Source: Spongisporangium articulatum (GTDB lineage Bacteria > Actinomycetota > Actinomycetes > Actinomycetales > Kineosporiaceae). Taken from it: a stretch of DNA of 64,000 bases. Location of the stretch: NCBI RefSeq assembly GCF_044465595.1, contig NZ_JBITLV010000004.1:248001-312000 (forward strand), in the 5' to 3' direction. Positions 59,192 through 64,000 of this stretch are shown here, piece after piece. The notes beneath the pieces are model-generated. The model was not told where the DNA came from, searched no databases, and saw nothing but the letters and a program-made list of their open reading frames with translations. Every line of letters begins with the position of its first letter. The stretch's first letter is position 1. Position numbers and translations under genes: made by a program.

Positions 59192-60927
59192 GATCCCTCT
59201 CCCTCCTCGGGCTGTGCCTCCAGGTCCCGGACGACGAGTGCCCGGTAGGCGGGGTCCCGCGCCAGCAGCTCGGCGTGGGTCCCGGTCGCGGCCACCCGGG
59301 CCGCGCCCAGCCGCACCACCCGGTCGCACCGCTCCAGGACGAGCGGGCTGCCGGTCATGACCAGCGTCGTGCGCCCACCCCGCGCCGCGGCCAGCCGGTC
59401 GGCGATCCGGTCCTCGGTGTGGGCGTCGACCGCCGACGTCGGCTCGACCAGGACCAGGACCTCGGGGTCGCGCAGGACGACCCGGGCTAGGGCCAGGCGC
59501 TGCCGCTGGCCGCCGGAGAGGCCCCGGCCACGTTCCTCGACGGGGGCGGCCAGGCCCTCGTCGTCCAGGTCGAGCACGTCGAGTGCGTCGGCCGTCTCCA
59601 GCGCGGCCAGCACCTCGGCGTCGGTGTGTCGGGCCCACGGGTCGACCGCGGTGCGCACGGTCCCGGTGAACAGGCGCGGTTCGGCCTCGGCCACCAGAAC
59701 CCGGTCGCGGTAGGCGGCCGGGTCGAGCCGGTCCGCGGACGTCCCGCCCAGGCGCGGCGCCTCGGTTCCGGCGGCACCGGGCAAGCGGGCCAGGCGCTCG
59801 GCCAGCGCGACGGCGTCGTCCGGGTCGTCGGTGACCAGGCCGGTCAGCAGCCGCGGGGTGACGGTCAGGCCGCTGGCCGGATCGTGCAGCGGGGCGAAGG
59901 CGGCCGGGAGCGCGGCCTTCTCGCTCGGGCCGGGGTCGACCTTGCGGGCCAGCACGGAGAGCACCCGCTGGGCGCCGATGCGGGAGCGGACCGCCTTGCT
60001 GAGCAGCTCGGTGAGTGTCTCCATCACCGTCCGCAGGAACGCGGCGTAGCCGAAAACGGTCACCACCTGGCCGGGTTCGAGCCGGCCGGCGATCGCGGCG
60101 TCGGCCGCCAACCAGGTCAGCGCGACCACGAAGACGCCGGGCAGCAGCACGTGCGCGGCGTCCAGGAGCGACTGCACGCCGGCCACCCGCACCCCGGCGA
60201 GGCGGACCTGCTGGCTGCGCACCCCGTACCGGTTCGAGAACTGCGTCTCGCCGCCGATGCCCTTCAGCACGCGTAACCCGGCCACGGTGTCGGCGCCCAG
60301 CGCGGTCAGTTCGCCCTCGACCTGCCGGTGGGCCCGCTGCGCGCCGGTCAGTGGATTGATCAACAACGCGAGAACGCCTACGAGGAGGGGCATCCCGGTC
60401 AGCACGCTGATCCCGAGCACCGGTTCGACGCGCCACAGCAGCACCGTCACGAGGGCTCCGCTGACGACCGCCCCCGAGCCGCGGCCGACCAGGTCGAACA
60501 GGTCGCCGATGCGAGGGGCGTCGGAAGTGGCCACCGAGACCACCTCGCCGGTGGTCGTCCGGGCCGCGACGGCCGGCCCGTGGTGCGCCGCGTGGTGACC
60601 CACCACCTGCTCGGTGCGCAGCGCCGCCTGCAACCAGTTGGCCACCGCGAGCCGGTGCCGGACGACGCCGCTGCCCGCCGTCAGGAGGCCCGCGCCGGCC
60701 AGGGTGAGCGCGCCGACCAGGACGTGCCTCGGGTTCCGCGCGAGAACCCCTGCGTCGAGCGTGTTCCCGAGGACGGCCGGGACGGCCGCGCGGCTGGCCA
60801 TCCAGACCACCCCGACCGCTGCGGCCAGCGCGAGGGTGCGCCACTGCCGCCGGCCGAGCGAGGCCAGGTAGTGACCCGGCGAGCGCTCGTCGGCGGCGTG
60901 GACCGCGCGGTCGGGGATGGTGATCAC
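59188..60927 (-). CDS. ABC exporter half-transporter with degenerate ATPase motifs
   Basis: A 579-residue half-transporter. The membrane domain covers ~30-310. Its NBD keeps the signature GLSGGQRQR (470-474) and D-loop region, but Walker A is gone (GLVTDDPDDAVAL at 363-375, no GxxGxGK), Walker B has Val in place of Asp (VLVLVEPTS, Glu495 kept) and the H-loop His is lost (VMTGSP). With the partner it can form just one complete ATP site: partner Walker A/B plus this LSGGQ. First gene of the two-gene operon, ATG start, divergent region upstream. Confidence 0.9.
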   Translation of the reverse strand: MITIPDRAVHAADERSPGHYLASLGRRQWRTLALAAAVGVVWMASRAAVPAVLGNTLDAGVLARNPRHVLVGALTLAGAGLLTAGSGVVRHRLAVANWLQAALRTEQVVGHHAAHHGPAVAARTTTGEVVSVATSDAPRIGDLFDLVGRGSGAVVSGALVTVLLWRVEPVLGISVLTGMPLLVGVLALLINPLTGAQRAHRQVEGELTALGADTVAGLRVLKGIGGETQFSNRYGVRSQQVRLAGVRVAGVQSLLDAAHVLLPGVFVVALTWLAADAAIAGRLEPGQVVTVFGYAAFLRTVMETLTELLSKAVRSRIGAQRVLSVLARKVDPGPSEKAALPAAFAPLHDPASGLTVTPRLLTGLVTDDPDDAVALAERLARLPGAAGTEAPRLGGTSADRLDPAAYRDRVLVAEAEPRLFTGTVRTAVDPWARHTDAEVLAALETADALDVLDLDDEGLAAPVEERGRGLSGGQRQRLALARVVLRDPEVLVLVEPTSAVDAHTEDRIADRLAAARGGRTTLVMTGSPLVLERCDRVVRLGAARVAATGTHAELLARDPAYRALVVRDLEAQPEEGEGS

Positions 60928-61028
60928 ATGTCACCACGCTACGGAACCGCTCAGCTACGGTCGAACGATTTTCGCCGCGATCGGAGTCCGGATACCCCTC
61001 ATGATGCCCCTCGCGATGGAGCGTCCGC

Positions 61029-61316
61029 TCAGCGCGGCAAGACCACCGTCGGGTCGCTGGTCTGGGTTATGCCGGCCGAGTTGGGCAGGCCGACCAGATA
61101 GGCGGCCAGGGCCCAGGCGGCGATCAGCAGGATGCCGAGCAGAATCGCGGCGACCCGGAACCTGCCGGCGTTTCGTAGCGTGGTGAAGGCGGCTCCGAGC
61201 GCGACCGCCAACCCGCCGCCGGGAACCAACATCCCGGCGGCGAGGATGGCGAGAAAGGTCAGGGCCAGAATCAGACCGTTGGTTCCGCCGTTCGTTTCAT
61301 CGGCCGTGAGGTCCAT
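61029..61316 (-). CDS. Small membrane protein next to secreted protein gene
   Basis: A 95-residue protein with two or three hydrophobic segments (GLILALTFLAILAAGMLV, LAVALGAAFTTL and VAAILLGILLIAAWALAAYLVGL) and a short acidic N-terminus (DLTADETNGGTN). GAGAGGA lies at good spacing before the ATG at 61316. It begins 51 nt after the stop of the secreted-protein gene on the same strand, so the two probably form an operon. No family is recognised. By size and position it could be an immunity or partner protein of the secreted product. Confidence 0.7.
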   Translation of the reverse strand: MDLTADETNGGTNGLILALTFLAILAAGMLVPGGGLAVALGAAFTTLRNAGRFRVAAILLGILLIAAWALAAYLVGLPNSAGITQTSDPTVVLPR

Positions 61317-61367
61317 TTCAATTCCTCTCATTCCGTGAACTGCGGGCGGAATCAAATTCCAGTTACG

Positions 61368-62012
61368 TCAGTAGGGAATCGTGGCCGTCACTGTGCCATT
61401 TCCGTTCGGGTGATAGTTCATTTTATGGGTTGCCGTCGCGGCAGCGGGAACGCTCACCTTGAAGATATCGAAGATGTCCATCCCTGCCGTACGCTCCCCT
61501 CGCTTGCCGCACTGCTGGACCGTGATCGTGACCCAAGTGCTGCCACCGAGATCGCAGGTGTGGTAGCCGTTCGTCGTGCCGCGGTAGTTCGCCACCCAGA
61601 CGGTGTACCCATCATAGTAGAAGCGCCCCTCGTGCACCTCTTTCCAGAAGGTGACTCCAGCCTTCTTCGCGATGTACGACTGGGACCACGAGCGCGAAGA
61701 GATTGGACCGGAAGCTGCTGCAGCAGAGAGCTTCTGGCCGGTCGCGGAAGTGAGCGCACCGTCAGTGGCCAGGTCGCCAGCCGACACGGGGGTCGACGGT
61801 CCGGTCGTGGTTTCCACCGTGAAGGTGCAGGGTGTCCCGTTCTTGGACGGGTCGCAGGCGGTCTCGGCTCCCGTAATCCGGGTGGTGATGGCTGGCTGCG
61901 CCATGACGGAGCTACCACTGGATGCCGCCGCCGCTCCGGTCGCCCCCACACCTCCGGCGACGAACATTGATCCGACCGCGAGCAGGCAGCAGGCAATCTT
62001 GGGTAAAGACAT
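61368..62012 (-). CDS. Secreted protein of unknown function
   Basis: A 214-residue protein. Residues 1-~30 are a signal peptide (Lys, hydrophobic core, GAAAAS cleavage region). The mature part has four Cys outside the signal (ETACDPSKNGTPC; YHTCDLGG; VQQCGKRG), enough for two disulfides, and is rich in Tyr, Trp, Thr and Gly (FWKEVHEGRFYYDGYTVWVANY). The fold looks beta-rich. GGGGGG before the ATG is the ribosome-binding site. The gene and its 213-bp upstream region have lower GC than the surroundings, suggesting recent acquisition. Enzyme motifs are not seen. Confidence 0.75.
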   Translation of the reverse strand: MSLPKIACCLLAVGSMFVAGGVGATGAAAASSGSSVMAQPAITTRITGAETACDPSKNGTPCTFTVETTTGPSTPVSAGDLATDGALTSATGQKLSAAAASGPISSRSWSQSYIAKKAGVTFWKEVHEGRFYYDGYTVWVANYRGTTNGYHTCDLGGSTWVTITVQQCGKRGERTAGMDIFDIFKVSVPAAATATHKMNYHPNGNGTVTATIPY

Positions 62013-62225
62013 GTTTCCCCCCGATGTGATTAATATGTCCGCACCGGGAAATGTAATGAGCGCGCATCCCGATCCGCAAGGCCTAGGCGCAGGAATTCCA
62101 CGACTACTTTGGGTAATGGGAGTCGCTGTGTCTATGTATGGCGAGATCGCCCTGCCCCGGACGATTCTTGTCACTTGTGATGAGGGGAAGCCGGGCTCCG
62201 GCATCGCTCGGCTTAGGCTCACCGC

Positions 62226-63071
62226 ATGCCACTGCCCCCCGCCGTCCGCCGCGCCCTGCGCCTGGACGACGCCTGGTGGCCGCGGCCCGCGCTGAACGCC
62301 GCGGGCGAGCACCGGCACACGGTCGGGGCCCGGCCGGTGGACGCCGGGAGCTGGCTCAGGCCCCGCCCCCACGACGAGGCGCTGGTCGAGTGGAAGGACC
62401 GCCGCCTGGCTGAACTGGGGCCCCGGGCCTTCCGCGGCGGCCCGGACACCGTCGAGGCCGGGCGGGCCGTGCTCGACCTGCTGGGCCGGCGGCCCCACGA
62501 CGTGAAGCACCCGCTCGACCTGGCCGCCCGCTACGTCGCCGAGGACCTGTGCCTGGTCGACGTCACTGGCCCGGAACCCGTGCTCGTGGCGGGCAGCGTC
62601 GTGATGCCCAGCGGCTGGCTGATCGGCGACAAGGTGGGCCGCCCGATGCTCGCCGTGCACGAGCCGGTGCCGCAGTACGCCGAGCAGATCGGCACCGCCT
62701 CGGATCAGCTGCTCCGCAAGCTCACCGCCGACCGCATCGTGGCCCGGGTGAACTGGACCATGCAGGCCGGGGACGCGTTGTTCCGCCCCCCGGGCGACCC
62801 GCAACCGCCGGTGAGCGGGCCCGCCGAGGCGGCGGACGTCGTCCACCTGCGCGTCGAGTACCAGACCCTGCGCCGGGTGACCGACGCCCACGTGCTCTTC
62901 ACCATCCGCACCGCGCTGGAGCCGCTGACCGCGCTCGCCGACCGGCCGGCGCTGCTGGCCACCACGCGGGACGCGCTCGCCAACCTCCCGCCCGACCAGC
63001 GCGTCTACAAGGGCATGCAGACCTTCGCCGAGCCCGCCCTGACCTGGCTCTGCGACGCTGCTCTACGGTGA
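62226..63071 (+). CDS. Heme-dependent oxidative N-demethylase family (DUF3445)
   Basis: A 281-residue protein of the HODM alpha-subunit/DUF3445 family. Matching segments are EWKDRRLAELG near residue 58, VMPSGWLIGDKVGRPMLAVHEPVP, and VHLRVEYQTLRRV near 205. The characterised member demethylates dimethylamine with a PAS-fold heme domain; standalone bacterial members are common and uncharacterised. No partner subunits are adjacent. ATG 62226. SURF1 follows 4 nt after. Confidence 0.82.
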   Translation: MPLPPAVRRALRLDDAWWPRPALNAAGEHRHTVGARPVDAGSWLRPRPHDEALVEWKDRRLAELGPRAFRGGPDTVEAGRAVLDLLGRRPHDVKHPLDLAARYVAEDLCLVDVTGPEPVLVAGSVVMPSGWLIGDKVGRPMLAVHEPVPQYAEQIGTASDQLLRKLTADRIVARVNWTMQAGDALFRPPGDPQPPVSGPAEAADVVHLRVEYQTLRRVTDAHVLFTIRTALEPLTALADRPALLATTRDALANLPPDQRVYKGMQTFAEPALTWLCDAALR

Positions 63072-63075
63072 TCGG

Positions 63076-63846
63076 GTGCTCCGCACGGCCTTGAGACCCC
63101 GCTGGCTCGCGCTGCTCTTCGTGGTGCTGCTCGCCGCCAGCGGCATGGCCCTGCTCGGGACCTGGCAGCTCGACCGGGCCCGCGCGAACGGCTCGAGCGC
63201 CGCGTCCGAGACGGCCGCCGCCGAGGCCGCCCCGAAGCCGATCGGCGCCGTGATCAAGGCCCGCGAGACGTTCCCCAAGGACGCGGTCGGGGTGCGGGTC
63301 ACCGCCTCCGGGCACTGGGACGGCGCCCGCCGGCTGCTGGTGGCCGGACGCGAGCTGGGCGGGCGGTCGGGGTACTGGGTGCTGCTGCCGCTGGTGCTGG
63401 CCGACGGGAGCGCGGTTCCCGTGGTCCGCGGCTGGATCGCCTCGCCGGACGACCCGTCCGCGTCCACGGCCATCGACCAGGAGGTCACGGTCACCGGGTT
63501 GCTGCAGCCGTCCGAACCGGCGCAGGACCTCGCCCCCGGCCGGAGCGACGGGCTGCCCGACGGGCAGATCGCCTACGTGTCGATGCCCGACCTGCTGGGG
63601 CACTGGACGGCGAATCCGCTGGTCACCGGCTTCGTCGTCCAGCAATCTCAGGCGCCGGCGACCGGGGCGGCGCCCGCCGTCGTCCCGCCGCCCCCGCCCC
63701 ACCAGGGTTACGACTGGCGCAACCTGTCCTACGCCGTCCAGTGGTGGGTGTTCGCCGGCATCGGGCTGCTGTTCTGGTGGCGCCTGGTCCGCGACGACCA
63801 CCGGGGGCTTCTGCCCACAAGTCGGGCGGATACGGTGACGCCGTGA
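63076..63846 (+). CDS. SURF1-family cytochrome oxidase biogenesis protein
   Basis: A 256-residue SURF1 protein with an N-terminal membrane helix (LALLFVVLLAASGMALLGTWQLDRA), the periplasmic domain (ASGHWDGARRLLVAGRELGGRSGYWVLLPL, VPVVRGWI) and a second helix near the C-terminus (VQWWVFAGIGLLFWWRLV). SURF1 helps insert heme into cytochrome c oxidase subunit I. GTG start. Stop overlaps the start of the DUF3817 gene by 4 bp. Confidence 0.93.
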   Translation: MLRTALRPRWLALLFVVLLAASGMALLGTWQLDRARANGSSAASETAAAEAAPKPIGAVIKARETFPKDAVGVRVTASGHWDGARRLLVAGRELGGRSGYWVLLPLVLADGSAVPVVRGWIASPDDPSASTAIDQEVTVTGLLQPSEPAQDLAPGRSDGLPDGQIAYVSMPDLLGHWTANPLVTGFVVQQSQAPATGAAPAVVPPPPPHQGYDWRNLSYAVQWWVFAGIGLLFWWRLVRDDHRGLLPTSRADTVTP

Positions 63847-64000
63847 AGCAGCTGCAGCCCGCTCTGACCCGCTACCGCGTGATGGCCTGGGCGACCGGCG
63901 TCCTGCTGCTCCTCCTGACCCTGCACGTCGTGCTCCAGGTCGTGCAGTTCGACGGGCCGTCGTTCTCGTGGGCCGGGGTCTTCGAGGAGCCGGGGCTGGA
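63843..64000 (+). CDS. DUF3817-family membrane protein, N-terminal part
   Basis: GTG 63843 opens a frame that runs off the right edge after 52 codons. It starts KQLQPALTRYRVMAWATGV with a following Leu-rich membrane helix and LHVVLQVVQFDG. The Tyr-Arg-x-x-Ala-Trp-x-x-Gly pattern is that of DUF3817 (YdzA-like) integral membrane proteins. SURF1 followed by DUF3817 is a common actinobacterial order. Function unknown. Confidence 0.75.
   Translation, partial: MKQLQPALTRYRVMAWATGVLLLLLTLHVVLQVVQFDGPSFSWAGVFEEPGL

Overview
The window is chromosomal DNA from a high-GC, differentiating-type actinobacterium. It carries rpoA-rplQ-truA, rplM-rpsI-glmM, groES-groEL1 under a CIRCE element, a WhiB1-like protein, a BldM orthologue, an SigD/RsdA sigma/anti-sigma pair and two guaB paralogues. 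This gene set is known from Streptomyces and Mycobacterium. Genus cannot be fixed from sequence alone. No rRNA, tRNA, CRISPR array, transposase or phage gene is visible, and most genes are densely packed with 4-bp start/stop overlaps.

Layout. 1-4.2 kb: end of the ribosomal superoperon (rpoA, rplQ, truA) and a secreted nuclease. 4.2-10.7 kb: a compact minus-strand cassette of FabG-like reductase, acyl carrier protein, GcvT-like folate-fold protein, a fused active-plus-inactive ketosynthase, nitroreductase and alpha/beta hydrolase. This is an undescribed-looking type II polyketide/fatty-acid-like cluster and the best novelty candidate. 10.8-13.1 kb: a divergent XRE regulator / ImmA-IrrE peptidase / MAB_1171c-type membrane protein triad that may control it. 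13.1-17.0 kb: DUF5709, hotdog protein, lipid kinase, and a HipB-like / HipA-like pair separated by about 600 bp holding a 28-codon hydrophobic small ORF and two hairpins. 17.1-28.3 kb: rplM-rpsI-glmM-map, DUF389, coaA, glmS, GNAT, a VTC/DUF4956 pair and the NAD(P)HX repair enzyme. 28.3-34.2 kb: a 12-bp minisatellite, YtcJ-like amidohydrolase, alr, hydrolase, tsaE, rimI. 34.2-47.4 kb: membrane-anchored protease, methyltransferase, groES/EL, whiB1, MerR-like protein, bldM, sigD, rsdA, guaB, DUF559 protein, guaB3. 47.4-51.0 kb: two cutinases and a succinate-semialdehyde dehydrogenase. 51.2-57.4 kb: a six-gene, fully overlapping lipid-modification operon with two cyclopropane-synthase-family methyltransferases. 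57.4-64 kb: an asymmetric heterodimeric ABC exporter, a secreted protein with a small membrane partner, an HODM-family protein, SURF1 and the start of a DUF3817 protein.

Non-coding themes. At least two families of dispersed palindromic elements sit at gene ends, several of them containing the stop codons of both convergent neighbours. One family is a 22-bp REP-like palindrome (20.4, 21.4 and 57.4 kb). The other is an approximately 70-nt structured element (28.9, 34.2, 45.1 and 46.2 kb). They probably act as bidirectional terminators, but their repetition and placement around single accessory genes deserve attention.
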